A stretch of DNA of 36,014 nt from Bacillota bacterium (GTDB lineage: Bacteria > Bacillota > Clostridia > Christensenellales > QALW01). Location of the stretch: assembly GCA_029007865.1 (NCBI GenBank), contig JAQXIQ010000092.1:1-36014 (forward strand), read 5' to 3'. The notes beneath the pieces were generated by a model that made no database searches, was not told where the DNA came from, and saw nothing but the letters and a program-made list of their open reading frames with translations. Positions 1 through 11,124 of the stretch are shown piece by piece; positions within the stretch are counted from its first letter, which is position 1, and every line of letters begins with the position of its first letter. The position numbers were made by a program, and so were the translations under genes.

Positions 1-58
1 GTGGGCTGCTCCGAGTGCGGAGACATTATAGTTAATAACTTGAAAAAGGGGTGACGGA

Positions 59-1726
59 ATGCTTCTTTCAGGCGCAGATATACTTATAAAAACTTTGATC
101 GAGCAGGGATGCGATACCGTATTCGGATATCCCGGCGGACAGATAATCAATGTCTATGACAGCCTGTACAAGTACCGCGGCGAGATAAACCATATCCTGA
201 CCGCGCACGAGCAGGGCGCGGCGCACGCCGCGGACGGCTACGCAAGGACTACGGGCAGGGTCGGAGTGGTGATGTCCACCTCGGGCCCGGGCGCGACCAA
301 TCTTGTAACCGGTATTGCAACGGCATACCTTGATTCGGTGCCTATGGTGGCTATATGCGGCAATGTGCCCACAACTCAGATAGGCACGGACAGCTTTCAG
401 GAAATAGATATCACCGGTATCACCCTGCCCATCACAAAGCACAACTATTTTGTGGGCTCGGTAGAGCATCTGGCGGATACCGTGCGCGAGGCCTTTAAGC
501 TGGCCATGTCGGGCAGGCCGGGACCGGTGCTGATAGACGTGCCCAAGGATGTGCAGACGGCCATGTATGAATATACCCCGGCTCCGGCGGCGGTGCCGGA
601 GGAGCCCTGCGCGGCAAAGGACGTGCGCATACAGGCGGCGGCGGAGTATATCAACGCCGCAAAGCGCCCGTACATTTACTTCGGCGGCGGTCTTATAGCC
701 GCAGGGGCGCAGCAGGAGATGCTGGCACTTGCCGACAGGATAGACTCCCCGCTGGGCTGCTCCCTCATGGGCATATCCGGCATTCCCACGCAGCATCCCA
801 GGTTTTTGGGTATGCAGGGTATGCACGGGCATTACGCCTCCTCCATGGCCATGCACGGGGCGGATCTTATAATATCGCTGGGAGTGCGCTTTAACGACCG
901 TGCAACCGGCAACCGTGCCAAGTTTGCCACAGGGGCAAAGATCATACATATCGATGTGGACGGCTCCGAGCTGTCCAAAACGGTAAACGCCGTCTGCGGA
1001 CTCAGGGGCGACGTAAAGGCTACGCTGCAAAAGCTGCTGCCCTTAATCAGGCAAAGTCAAAAGCCGGAGTGGGCTGAAACGGTAAACGGTTTTAAGCAAA
1101 AGGAGCTGGAATATGCCGACAGACGCGAGGGGCTGACTCCCGCCGCGGCAATGCATATCCTCAACGGACATCTGGGTCAAAACACCGCAGTTGCCACCGA
1201 TGTGGGACAGCATCAGATGTGGGCGGCGCAGCACCTTTGCTTTACCGCTCCCAGACGCTTTGTTTCCAGCGGAGGCCTGGGTACCATGGGCTTCGGTATG
1301 GGCGCTGCCATAGGCGCCGCCTTCGGCACCGGGGAGCGCAGCGTGCTCGTTACCGGGGACGGCAGCTTCGGGATGTGCCTCAATGAGCTTGCCACCGCGG
1401 TTACAAACAACATCCCCATGGTAATACTCATTTTGAACAACGGAGTGCTGGGAATGGTGCGGCAATGGCAGACGCTGTTCTTTGATAAGCACTATTCCAA
1501 CACCGTACTTGACCGCAAAACCGACTTTGTTGCGCTGGCCCATGCCTTCGGTGCGGGCGGAGAAGCCGTTTCCACTGCGGAACAGCTTGACAACGCGCTC
1601 AAAAACGGGTTTAATTATAACGGTCCGTATGTGATAGACTGTGCCATAGACAAGGACGAGTTCGTTCTTCCCATGCTGCCCCCCGGCGGAAGCATGGATG
1701 ACATCATAGTAAAGGTGGGTGATTGA
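59..1726 (+). CDS. ilvB: Acetolactate synthase large subunit (ThDP-dependent)
   Basis: Full-length ORF; FGYPGGQIINVYDSLY N-terminus, HEQGAAHAADGYAR, C-terminal ThDP motif GDGSFGMCLNELATAVTNNIPMVILILNN; followed by ilvN, ilvC and ilvD. Confidence 0.96.
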   Translation: MLLSGADILIKTLIEQGCDTVFGYPGGQIINVYDSLYKYRGEINHILTAHEQGAAHAADGYARTTGRVGVVMSTSGPGATNLVTGIATAYLDSVPMVAICGNVPTTQIGTDSFQEIDITGITLPITKHNYFVGSVEHLADTVREAFKLAMSGRPGPVLIDVPKDVQTAMYEYTPAPAAVPEEPCAAKDVRIQAAAEYINAAKRPYIYFGGGLIAAGAQQEMLALADRIDSPLGCSLMGISGIPTQHPRFLGMQGMHGHYASSMAMHGADLIISLGVRFNDRATGNRAKFATGAKIIHIDVDGSELSKTVNAVCGLRGDVKATLQKLLPLIRQSQKPEWAETVNGFKQKELEYADRREGLTPAAAMHILNGHLGQNTAVATDVGQHQMWAAQHLCFTAPRRFVSSGGLGTMGFGMGAAIGAAFGTGERSVLVTGDGSFGMCLNELATAVTNNIPMVILILNNGVLGMVRQWQTLFFDKHYSNTVLDRKTDFVALAHAFGAGGEAVSTAEQLDNALKNGFNYNGPYVIDCAIDKDEFVLPMLPPGGSMDDIIVKVGD

Positions 1727-2234
1727 TTTGAACAGATATACGGTAGCGGTACTGGTGCGGAATCAGTTCGGCGTACTCAACCGCGTCACCAGCATGTTCC
1801 GCAGGAGACAGTTCAATATCAGCGCCCTGACCGTCAGCGAAACGGAATCCAGCGAGTTTTCCCGCATTACGGTGGTTTTCAACGGCGAGGAGGCCTATAA
1901 GCAGCAGCTTATAAACCAGCTTTATAAGCTCCCGGATGTGTGCTCCATCAAGGAGTTCACCCCGGACAATTCCATAAGCTGCGAGCTGCTGCTGATAAAG
2001 CTTGCGAACGACCCGGCAACAAGGGGCGACATACGCGCGGCGGCGGCTGCCTTCGGCGCGGAGACGGTGGATTATTCCAAGGATTCCGTCATGCTCCGGC
2101 TTACCGACGATTCCAGGAAGATCGACGATTTTATCAACCTTATGCGGGAATACAAAATACTGGAGATCTGCCGTACGGGCAGCGTATCCCTGGAAAAGGG
2201 AAGCACAACCATTCGCCAAACAATAAATTTTTAA
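1719..2234 (+). CDS. ilvN: Acetolactate synthase small (regulatory ACT) subunit; exact start uncertain (GTG 1719 or the TTG just downstream)
   Basis: YTVAVLVRNQFGVLNRVTSMFRRRQFNISALTVSETE ACT domain; overlaps the end of ilvB. Confidence 0.93.
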   Translation: MIDLNRYTVAVLVRNQFGVLNRVTSMFRRRQFNISALTVSETESSEFSRITVVFNGEEAYKQQLINQLYKLPDVCSIKEFTPDNSISCELLLIKLANDPATRGDIRAAAAAFGAETVDYSKDSVMLRLTDDSRKIDDFINLMREYKILEICRTGSVSLEKGSTTIRQTINF

Positions 2235-2237
2235 TAA

Positions 2238-3272
<1,035 letters not shown>

Positions 3273-3351
3273 TGAAAAATGAGGCTGCGCCGCCGTATCA
3301 CGGCTGATATTCCGGCACAGCCCCGTACTTTTAAGGAAAGGAACTGTACTG

Positions 3352-5007
3352 ATGAAGAGCGATTCTCTTAAAAACGGCATGCAGAACGCACCTCACCGCG
3401 CGCTGTACCATGCTCTGGGACTTACTCAGGAGGAGATAGAGCGTCCGCTTGTGGGTATAGTCAGCTCATACAACGAGATAGTACCGGGACACATGAATAT
3501 TGATAAGATCGTGGACGCGGTCAAGCTGGGCGTCGCCATGGCGGGCGGCACTCCCATCGTTTTCCCGGCCATTGCGGTCTGCGACGGCATAGCCATGGGG
3601 CATGAGGGCATGAAGTATTCTCTGGTGACCAGGGAGCTTATAGCCGATTCCACAGAGGCCATGACCATGGCGCACGGCTTTGACGCCCTTGTAATGGTGC
3701 CCAACTGCGACAAAAACGTTCCGGGGCTTTTAATGGCGGCGGCAAGGCTTAACATTCCTACCGTGTTTGTAAGCGGCGGGCCCATGCTGGCGGGGCATAT
3801 AGACGGGGAAAAGATCAGCTTTTCCTCCATCTCGGAGGCGGTGGGCGCGTTTAACGCCGGCAAGATAACCCGGGAAAAGCTGCAGGAGTACGAATGCAAG
3901 ACCTGTCCCACCTGCGGCTCCTGCTCCGGTATGTATACCGCCAATTCCATGAACTGCCTGACCGAGGCGCTGGGCATGGGACTGCGCGGCAACGGCACGA
4001 TTCCGGCCGTGTACTCCGCCAGGATAGAGCTTGCCAAGCACGCCGGCATGGCGGTAATGGAAATGGTGCGCAAAAATATCCGCCCAAGGGATATCATGAC
4101 CAGGGAAGCGCTGCTCAACGCCCTGACCGTGGATATGGCGTTAGGGTGCTCCACAAACAGCATGCTGCATCTGCCCGCCATTGCGCACGAATGCGGCATA
4201 GAGCTTAATCTGGACATAGCAAACAGTATCAGCGAAAAGACCCCCAACCTGTGCCATCTTGCCCCTGCGGGCAGGACTTATATCCAGGAGCTGGACGAGG
4301 CGGGCGGCGTTTATGCCGTAATGAACGAGCTGAGCAAAAAAGGACTTATCAACACCGATTGCATGACGGTAACGGGCAGGACGGTGGGGGAAAACATAAA
4401 GGACTGCGTCAATCTTGACAGAAGCGTAATCCGTCCCATCGACAACCCGTACAGCCCAAACGGCGGTATCGCGGTGCTCAAGGGCAATCTTGCGCCCGAC
4501 GGCTGCGTGGTAAAGCGCTCCGCGGTGGCGCCGGAAATGCTGGTGCATAAGGGGCCTGCCAGGGTGTTTGAATGCGAGGAGGACGCTCAGGCGGCGATAA
4601 ATGCGGGCAAAATAGTGCCCGGCGATGTTGTGGTAATACGCTACGAGGGCCCCAAGGGCGGCCCTGGCATGAGGGAGATGCTCAACCCCACCTCCGCCAT
4701 AATGGGCATGGGGCTGGGCAACAGCGTAGCCCTGATCACGGACGGCAGGTTCAGCGGCGCGACAAGAGGCGCCTGCGTAGGACACATCACTCCGGAGGCC
4801 GCGTCGGGCGGACTTATAGGAGTGGTGCAGGAGGGCGACATCATAAGCATCAATATACCGGAGAACAAGATCGAGCTTCTGGTGGATGAGCAGGAGCTGA
4901 ACGAGCGAATGAAGAACTTTGTTCCCAAAAAGAAGGAGCTCTCCGGGTATCTTAAGCGCTATGCGGCGTTGGTGTCGGGCGGAGCGTCGGGGGCGATCCT
5001 TAACTGA
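3352..5007 (+). CDS. ilvD: Dihydroxy-acid dehydratase
   Basis: [71 protein letters not shown] Fe-S cysteines. Confidence 0.97.
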   Translation: MKSDSLKNGMQNAPHRALYHALGLTQEEIERPLVGIVSSYNEIVPGHMNIDKIVDAVKLGVAMAGGTPIVFPAIAVCDGIAMGHEGMKYSLVTRELIADSTEAMTMAHGFDALVMVPNCDKNVPGLLMAAARLNIPTVFVSGGPMLAGHIDGEKISFSSISEAVGAFNAGKITREKLQEYECKTCPTCGSCSGMYTANSMNCLTEALGMGLRGNGTIPAVYSARIELAKHAGMAVMEMVRKNIRPRDIMTREALLNALTVDMALGCSTNSMLHLPAIAHECGIELNLDIANSISEKTPNLCHLAPAGRTYIQELDEAGGVYAVMNELSKKGLINTDCMTVTGRTVGENIKDCVNLDRSVIRPIDNPYSPNGGIAVLKGNLAPDGCVVKRSAVAPEMLVHKGPARVFECEEDAQAAINAGKIVPGDVVVIRYEGPKGGPGMREMLNPTSAIMGMGLGNSVALITDGRFSGATRGACVGHITPEAASGGLIGVVQEGDIISINIPENKIELLVDEQELNERMKNFVPKKKELSGYLKRYAALVSGGASGAILN

Positions 5008-5008
5008 T

Positions 5009-6181
5009 ATGGATAAGCTCAACCGATTAAGACTGGAACTCTCTGCCCTTACGGTCTTCCGGCACCTGCTGAAGGACCCGGTCATATCGGCGCTGCAGGA
5101 GTATCTTGCTTCGCCTTCGCTTGACGGCTATGCCGGGTTTGCGGCGGCGCTGTATAATGCCGGCAGCGGGGATCTGGGAAGGTATATCCTGGATATATGC
5201 GAAAACGACGAGAACATATTTGTCCGCACCGTGGGCAGCGGCAGGAGCGTTCCGGATTATATGGACAGAGCACTGGAGGCCGAGCTTGCGACCCTGCAGA
5301 CGGTTGCCGGACTAACGGGTGCGGAGTTGCGCTCACCCCTTGAATACGGGGGCTTCCTGCCGGAATTTGCCTCCGGAGGCATAAACCTTGCCGGCAGCTA
5401 CCGCCACCGGGTGGACAATATCGGCAAATACGGCTACGGTATTTACGCCAAAAACCGTATGTTTTATATCGACTCGCAGGGGAGCATAGTCCCGGTGCAT
5501 AATCCGGACAGGACAAGGCTAAGCGACCTGATAGGCTACGAGCGGGAAAGGCAGACGATATTAGACAATACAAAGGCTTTGCTTGCGGGCAAGCCGGCGG
5601 CCAACATACTGCTTACCGGAGACGCGGGCACCGGCAAGTCCTCCACCGTGAAGGCGGTGGGCAACGAACTGTTCGGGGACGGTCTGCGCATCGTGGAGGT
5701 GCGCAAGAATCAGCTCTGCGCCATACCGGGCATACTGGATGAGCTGTCGGAAAATCCGCTTAAATTCGTTCTGTTCATAGACGACCTGTCCTTTCAGAAC
5801 GATGACGACAACTTTAACGCTCTCAAGGCCGTACTGGAGGGCTCCGTGACGGCAAAATCCGGGAATGTGGTGATATACGCCACCAGCAACCGCCGGCATA
5901 TTATCAAGGAGAAGTTCTCCGACCGTGAGGGGGACGACATTCACCGCAACGATACCGTGCAGGAGCTTATTTCGCTCTCGGAAAGGTTCGGGATCCACAT
6001 CACCTTCAGCAAGCCGGGCAAGGATACCTTTCTGGAGATCGTACGCCATCTTGCGGAGGAAAGCGGCATAGATATGCCCAAGGAGGAGCTGGAGCTGCTG
6101 GCGGAGCGGTTTGCGCTGGAGCGCGGAGGCAGGTCAGCCCGCCTTGCCCGGCAGTTTATAGACGGTTTACTGTCAAAATAA
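5009..6181 (+). CDS. DUF815-family AAA ATPase (ORF track starts at 4919; ATG 5009 just after the ilvD stop is more likely)
   Basis: Walker A GDAGTGKSS; VLFIDDLSFQNDDDNFNALKAVLEGS; YATSNRRHIIKEKFSDREGDDIHRNDTVQEL is typical of DUF815. Confidence 0.85.
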   Translation: MDKLNRLRLELSALTVFRHLLKDPVISALQEYLASPSLDGYAGFAAALYNAGSGDLGRYILDICENDENIFVRTVGSGRSVPDYMDRALEAELATLQTVAGLTGAELRSPLEYGGFLPEFASGGINLAGSYRHRVDNIGKYGYGIYAKNRMFYIDSQGSIVPVHNPDRTRLSDLIGYERERQTILDNTKALLAGKPAANILLTGDAGTGKSSTVKAVGNELFGDGLRIVEVRKNQLCAIPGILDELSENPLKFVLFIDDLSFQNDDDNFNALKAVLEGSVTAKSGNVVIYATSNRRHIIKEKFSDREGDDIHRNDTVQELISLSERFGIHITFSKPGKDTFLEIVRHLAEESGIDMPKEELELLAERFALERGGRSARLARQFIDGLLSK

Positions 6182-6227
6182 GCGCGGAAAACGCAATAAT
6201 ACGATATGCTTAGGCTGCATCAGACAC

Positions 6228-6267
6228 GCCGCTCAGACAGGCATTTGCCTGCATGAGCGGCTTTTTT
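6228..6267 (+). terminator. Rho-independent terminator after the ilv/DUF815 operon
   Basis: GCCGCTCA (6228-6235) pairs with TGAGCGGC (6254-6261), with inner CAGGCA/TGCCTG, then TTTTTT. Confidence 0.85.
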
Positions 6268-6311
6268 CGTATTCTCTCCCGAAAAGCTGCCCCCGGCGAT
6301 AAAACCGCACG

Positions 6312-6356
6312 AAGCAATACGGCGCAAAGCAATACCGCGCAAAGCAATACCGCCGG
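6312..6356. repeat. 15-bp tandem repeat, ~3 copies (AAGCAATACsGCGCA)
   Basis: aagcaatacggcgca / aagcaataccgcgca / aagcaataccgccgg. Confidence 0.8.
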
Positions 6357-6413
6357 CGGCGGGCGGAAAAAACGGGGCGGATTTGCCTGCAAAATGCGCC
6401 GAAATAATGATAC

Positions 6414-6443
6414 TGGACATTTTAGTGCAATATATGGTATAAT
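6414..6443 (+). promoter_or_regulatory. Sigma-A-type promoter upstream of the topoisomerase pair
   Basis: TGGACA (6414-6419), 18-bp spacer, TATAAT (6438-6443), ~36 bp before the ATG. Confidence 0.65.
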
Positions 6444-6478
6444 AATTTGTATTAAACACAAAATGCGGAGGCGTCAAT

Positions 6479-8449
6479 ATGGAGTATAATGCCGAAAACA
6501 TAAAAATACTTGAAGGACTGGATGCCGTAAGGATGCGTCCGGGTATGTACATCGGTACTACCGGCTCCAAGGGAATGCATCATCTGCTGTGGGAGATAGT
6601 GGACAACGCCATCGACGAGGCCGCCAACGGCTATGCCGATCATATCTGGGTGACGCTGCATACCGACAACAGCGTAAGCGTGGAGGACAACGGGCGCGGA
6701 ATGCCGGTGGGCATACATCCGCAGAAGGGCGTGTCCGCGGTAGAGGTCATATTCACCCAGCTGCACGCAGGCGGAAAGTTTGACTCCTCCAATTATAAGT
6801 TCAGCGGCGGTCTGCACGGCGTGGGCGCGTCGGTGGTAAACGCGCTGAGCCAGTGGGTGACGGTGGAGGTATACCACGACTACAAGGTGTACAGATGCGA
6901 GTTTGAAAGCAGGTATGACCCTGCGGAAAAGAAAATCATCTCCGGCGCCACCAAAAGCCATCTCCGCGAGGTGGGCAAGACCCATAAGCGGGGCTCCAAT
7001 GTGACCTTCAAGCCCGACCCCGAGGTTTTTGACATGGCAAAGTTCAATTACGATGTCATCAAGCGCCGGGTCAAGGAGCTGGCCTTTCTTAACGGCGGGC
7101 TCAGGATAACCCTTATCGACGAGCGCCAGAGCGACGAGAACGGCGCCAAAACCGTGGAATATCATTTTGAGGGCGGGATTTCCGATTATGTGGAGTATCT
7201 CAATTCCGGAAACGAGGTAAAGTTTGCTCCGCCCATATATATCGAGGGGGAAAAGGACGGCATCTACTGTGCCGCCGCGATACAGTATACCGACGCATAT
7301 TCCACCGAAAACATTTTTTCCTTTGTAAACAATATACCTACCACCGAGGGCGGCACGCACGAGACCGGCTTTAAGTCGGCACTTACCAAGGTGATGAACG
7401 ATTATGCGCGCAAAAGCGGAGTGCTCAAGGAAAAGGACGAGAATTTCCAGGGCGAGGATTTCCGCGAGGGCATAACCGCCGTGCTTACGGTAAATATGCA
7501 GAATGTGCAGTTTGAGGGCCAGACCAAGACCAAGCTGGGCAATGTCGAGGCGCGTCCCGCGGTGGAAACCGTCATTACGGAAAAGCTCACCGCGTATCTG
7601 GAGGACATGAAAAACGCCTGGGTGGGCGAAATCATGCTGGAAAAGGCAGTGCAGGCGGCCAAGGTGCGCATGGCGGCCAAAAAGGCCAAGGATATCGCAA
7701 GGAAGAAAAGCGCGCTGGAGGGCGCCCCGCTTGTGGGCAAGCTGTCCTCCTGCACCGGCAGGAAGCCGGAGGAAAACGAACTGTTTATCGTGGAGGGCGA
7801 CAGCGCGGGAGGCACGGCCAAGCAGGGGCGGGACAGGCGCTTCCAGGCCATACTGCCGCTGCGCGGCAAGCCTCTGAACGTGGAGAAAAAGCGGCTGGAT
7901 CAGGTGCTGAGCAATGAGGAGTTCCGCTCCATAATCACGGCGCTGGGCACCAGCATAGACGTCGATTTTGATATAACCAACCTTAAATATCACAAGGTCA
8001 TCATACTTGCCGATGCCGACCAGGACGGCGCCCATATACGCTCCATACTGTTAACCTTCTTTTACAGGTACATGAAGCGCATGATTACGGACGGGCATGT
8101 GTTTATAGGCGTTCCGCCCCTTTACAAGATAGAAAAGGCCTCCACCAAAGAGGTCGTATATGCCTACAGCGACGAGGAGCGCACCGCCGCGTGCGAGAAG
8201 CTGGGCGGGCGGCCTACCGTATCGCGTTATAAGGGCTTGGGAGAAATGAGCGCGGAGCAATTGTTTGAAACCACGATGAATCCGCTCACACGCACGCTTG
8301 TGCAGGTGACCATAGAAGACGCGGTGGAGGCTGAACATCTGGTTACGGTGCTTATGGGAGACAAGGCCGATATCAGAAAGCAATATATAATAGACAATGC
8401 AAACTTTAACAAGGTAGACCTTTTTGCAAAGGAAAAGGGGGTGCAGTAA
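6479..8449 (+). CDS. parE: Type IIA DNA topoisomerase subunit B (ParE-like; GyrB not strictly excluded)
   Basis: GHKL motifs EIVDNAIDEA, DNGRGMPVGIHP, GGLHGVGASVVNALS; TOPRIM EGDSAGGTAKQGRDR and ADADQDGAHI. Confidence 0.88.
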   Translation: MEYNAENIKILEGLDAVRMRPGMYIGTTGSKGMHHLLWEIVDNAIDEAANGYADHIWVTLHTDNSVSVEDNGRGMPVGIHPQKGVSAVEVIFTQLHAGGKFDSSNYKFSGGLHGVGASVVNALSQWVTVEVYHDYKVYRCEFESRYDPAEKKIISGATKSHLREVGKTHKRGSNVTFKPDPEVFDMAKFNYDVIKRRVKELAFLNGGLRITLIDERQSDENGAKTVEYHFEGGISDYVEYLNSGNEVKFAPPIYIEGEKDGIYCAAAIQYTDAYSTENIFSFVNNIPTTEGGTHETGFKSALTKVMNDYARKSGVLKEKDENFQGEDFREGITAVLTVNMQNVQFEGQTKTKLGNVEARPAVETVITEKLTAYLEDMKNAWVGEIMLEKAVQAAKVRMAAKKAKDIARKKSALEGAPLVGKLSSCTGRKPEENELFIVEGDSAGGTAKQGRDRRFQAILPLRGKPLNVEKKRLDQVLSNEEFRSIITALGTSIDVDFDITNLKYHKVIILADADQDGAHIRSILLTFFYRYMKRMITDGHVFIGVPPLYKIEKASTKEVVYAYSDEERTAACEKLGGRPTVSRYKGLGEMSAEQLFETTMNPLTRTLVQVTIEDAVEAEHLVTVLMGDKADIRKQYIIDNANFNKVDLFAKEKGVQ

Positions 8450-10903
8450 ATGGCGCGCAAGGATAAGAACGACAACTATTTCGTGCCTCTTGATAAGCAG
8501 CATGTGCTGTCCCAGACCATGGAGGAGGTACTGCACAACAGCATGATGCCCTATGCGGAGCATGTCGTGCTGGAGCGTGCGCTGCCGCGGGTGGAGGACG
8601 GACTCAAGCCGGTGCAGAGGCGCGTCCTGTACGCCATGTATACTCTGGGGCTTACGCCGGACAAGCAGACCAAAAAGAGCGCGCATATAGTGGGTGAGTG
8701 TATGGCAAAATATCATCCGCACGGCGACTCCTCCATTTACGACACCATGGTGCGCATGGCGCAGGACTTCAACCTGCGGGCTCCGCTTGTTTACGGGCAG
8801 GGAAATTTCGGCTCCATCGACGGTGACCCCGCCGCCGCATTCAGGTACACCGAGGCAAAGCTTGCGCCCATAGCCATGGAGATGCTGGCCGATATAGACA
8901 AGGACACGGTCACATGGTCATTAAACTTTGACGACTCCACCAAGGAGCCAAATATACTGCCGGGACGCTTCCCGAATCTGCTTGTAAACGGCTCCTACGG
9001 CATAGCTGTAGGCTTTGCCACCAACATTCCCACCCACAACCTGGGTGAGGTGATAGACGGCGTGATAGCCCAGATGGAAAACCCGCGCATATCTTCGGAT
9101 GAGCTGTGCGACATAGTCAAGGGCCCGGATTTCCCCACGGGCGGATATATCCTTAACGGCGGAGACATCAGGGAGGTTTACCGCACGGGCAGGGGCAAGC
9201 TGACGGTCAGAGCCAAAACCGTCATAGAAAACGCGTCCAACGGCAAAAAGCTGATAGTCATCACCGAAGTGCCGTACGGCGTGAACAAGGCGCGTATGCT
9301 CTCCGAGATCCTGAAGCTCAGCGAGGAAAAGAAGGGCATTCTCACCGCCATAAACGACATCCGGGACGAATCGGATATGAACACCGGCATGCGCGCCGTC
9401 ATAGAACTAAAAAAGGACACCGACCCGGAAAAGGTGCTGCAGTATCTGTATAAATACAGCGACCTGCAGACCACCTGCGGCGTAAACATGGTGGCGATAG
9501 CGGACGGCAAGCCCAAGCAGCTGGGGCTTGCGGAGATCAACCGGTACTATATAGAGCATTACAGGACGGTGGAGCGCCGCAGGATAAGACATGACCTGGA
9601 AAAGGCCAGGATAGAGGAGGAAATCCAGCGCGGACTGCTGATTGCCATAAACAATATCGACGAGGTCGTAAAGATAATACGCACCAGCGCCAATGTCAAA
9701 GAGGCCAGGGAGAGGCTGCGGGAGCGCTTCGGGCTTACCGAGCGGCAGGCAAGCGCCATACTGGATATGCGTCTTGCGCGGCTAACGGCGCTTGAGGTGC
9801 ATACCATAGAGGAGAAGCTGGCTCAGCTCAGGGCGCTTATCGAGGAGCTGGAGGGGCTGCTTGAGAGCAAGCAGAAGCTCAACAATTATATCAAAAAGTG
9901 TCTGCTTGAGGTAAAGCGCAAGTATAAGTCGCCCAGGCGTACCGAGATACTCTACGGCGCTCCGGAAAAGACCATGACCAAGGAGGACTTTACGGTTGTG
10001 GAGGAGTGCGTGGTGGGCATAGACCGGGGCGGCAGCATCAAGAGGGTATCGGCAAAGAATTACAGCCGCTCCTCCAAGGAGATAAAGACGGCGGAGGACC
10101 TGATGCAATGCGTGCTGAATGCCAGAACCGACGAGAAGCTCTGGCTGTTTACCGACGCCGGCAACTGCTATATCCTTAATGTGGGGGATATACCGGAATG
10201 CAAATGGCGGGATAAGGGAGCGGCAAAGGAAAAGCTGCTGCAGGGCATTGACAGGCAGGAGAATATCATATACGCCTTTGCCGGCAAGGAGCCCGGAGCG
10301 GGCAGGCTTTGCTTCTGCACCGCCAAGGGTCAGGTCAAGCTGACCGAGGCGGGCGAGTATGCCGTTAAAAAGCCGAAATTCGCCGCCGTTTCCCTTAAAG
10401 ACGGCGACAGGGTGGTATCGGTGGAGCCGGAAAACGACTATCCGGGCATACTCTTTATCACCAGAAACGGCATGAGCCTGAATATGACCAAGCAGGAGCT
10501 GCCCGTAACCGGCCGGGTTACGGGGGGCGTAAAGGCAATAGCTCTGGACGAAGGGGACGAGGTGATATTTGCCTGCCAGATAAATGACGAGGGCGAGATA
10601 ATCACCGTTACGGAAAAGGGCTACGCCAAGCGGTCGCTGGCACTGGAATACGAAATAAGCATGCGCAACCGCAAGGGCTTAAAAACCTTTGAATTCAAGA
10701 AAAACGGCAGCAACGGCACATATCTGGCCGGAGCCGTGTGGGTGCGGGAGCCGTTTGAAATGTATCTTGTGCATAATTCCGGGCAGATGGAGAGCATAAA
10801 CACCGACGATATGATGATAGAGAGCCGTCTGTCTGCGGGCAAGCCGTATATACTTGTGGTTATGGGAGATATTATTACCCGGGTGCTTCGGGACCGCAGC
10901 TGA
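8450..10903 (+). CDS. parC: Type IIA DNA topoisomerase subunit A (ParC-like)
   Basis: RALPRVEDGLKPVQRRVLYAM, KYHPHGDSSIYD, AAAFRYTEAKL catalytic-Tyr motif; no QRRGGKG GyrA box seen in the C-terminal region; start codon abuts the parE stop. Confidence 0.87.
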   Translation: MARKDKNDNYFVPLDKQHVLSQTMEEVLHNSMMPYAEHVVLERALPRVEDGLKPVQRRVLYAMYTLGLTPDKQTKKSAHIVGECMAKYHPHGDSSIYDTMVRMAQDFNLRAPLVYGQGNFGSIDGDPAAAFRYTEAKLAPIAMEMLADIDKDTVTWSLNFDDSTKEPNILPGRFPNLLVNGSYGIAVGFATNIPTHNLGEVIDGVIAQMENPRISSDELCDIVKGPDFPTGGYILNGGDIREVYRTGRGKLTVRAKTVIENASNGKKLIVITEVPYGVNKARMLSEILKLSEEKKGILTAINDIRDESDMNTGMRAVIELKKDTDPEKVLQYLYKYSDLQTTCGVNMVAIADGKPKQLGLAEINRYYIEHYRTVERRRIRHDLEKARIEEEIQRGLLIAINNIDEVVKIIRTSANVKEARERLRERFGLTERQASAILDMRLARLTALEVHTIEEKLAQLRALIEELEGLLESKQKLNNYIKKCLLEVKRKYKSPRRTEILYGAPEKTMTKEDFTVVEECVVGIDRGGSIKRVSAKNYSRSSKEIKTAEDLMQCVLNARTDEKLWLFTDAGNCYILNVGDIPECKWRDKGAAKEKLLQGIDRQENIIYAFAGKEPGAGRLCFCTAKGQVKLTEAGEYAVKKPKFAAVSLKDGDRVVSVEPENDYPGILFITRNGMSLNMTKQELPVTGRVTGGVKAIALDEGDEVIFACQINDEGEIITVTEKGYAKRSLALEYEISMRNRKGLKTFEFKKNGSNGTYLAGAVWVREPFEMYLVHNSGQMESINTDDMMIESRLSAGKPYILVVMGDIITRVLRDRS

Positions 10904-10967
10904 GGCGCGGCACAGGCGGCATCGCGCCGCATGGGTTGCATTAAAAGCGGGTTTGTGGTACAATACC

Positions 10968-11016
10968 TCGGATTTCGGATTTCGGATTTCGGATTTCGGA
11001 TTTCGGATTTCGGATT
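10968..11016. repeat. Perfect 7-bp tandem repeat (TCGGATT)x7, followed by degenerate copies to ~11060
   Basis: Seven consecutive TCGGATT units, then cgaattacggacttcggacttcg...ttacggattattcgg. Confidence 0.97.
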
Positions 11017-11124
11017 TCGAATTACGGACTTCGGACTTCGTATTTTGCATTACGGATTATTCGGTTTTTGAGCGCGGAGGCGGCAGGCGCCGCGGCTGTG
11101 CGCGCAAAAAGGAAAGGAGCGGCA

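Noticed and set aside
1-58. T-box or other leader upstream of ilvB
   Set aside because: Only 58 bp are visible and no AGGGTGG-type T-box core is present.
6452-8035. 527-aa minus-strand ORF opposite parE
   Set aside because: Fully antisense to a clear topoisomerase gene; low-complexity His/Leu/Ala/Gly composition typical of antisense frames in GC-rich DNA.
6479-10903. Using the topoisomerase pair as a gyrB-gyrA oriC landmark to support the DnaA-box cluster as oriC
   Set aside because: Subunit A lacks a visible GyrA box (QRRGGKG), so the pair is better read as parE/parC, which is not a reliable oriC neighbour.
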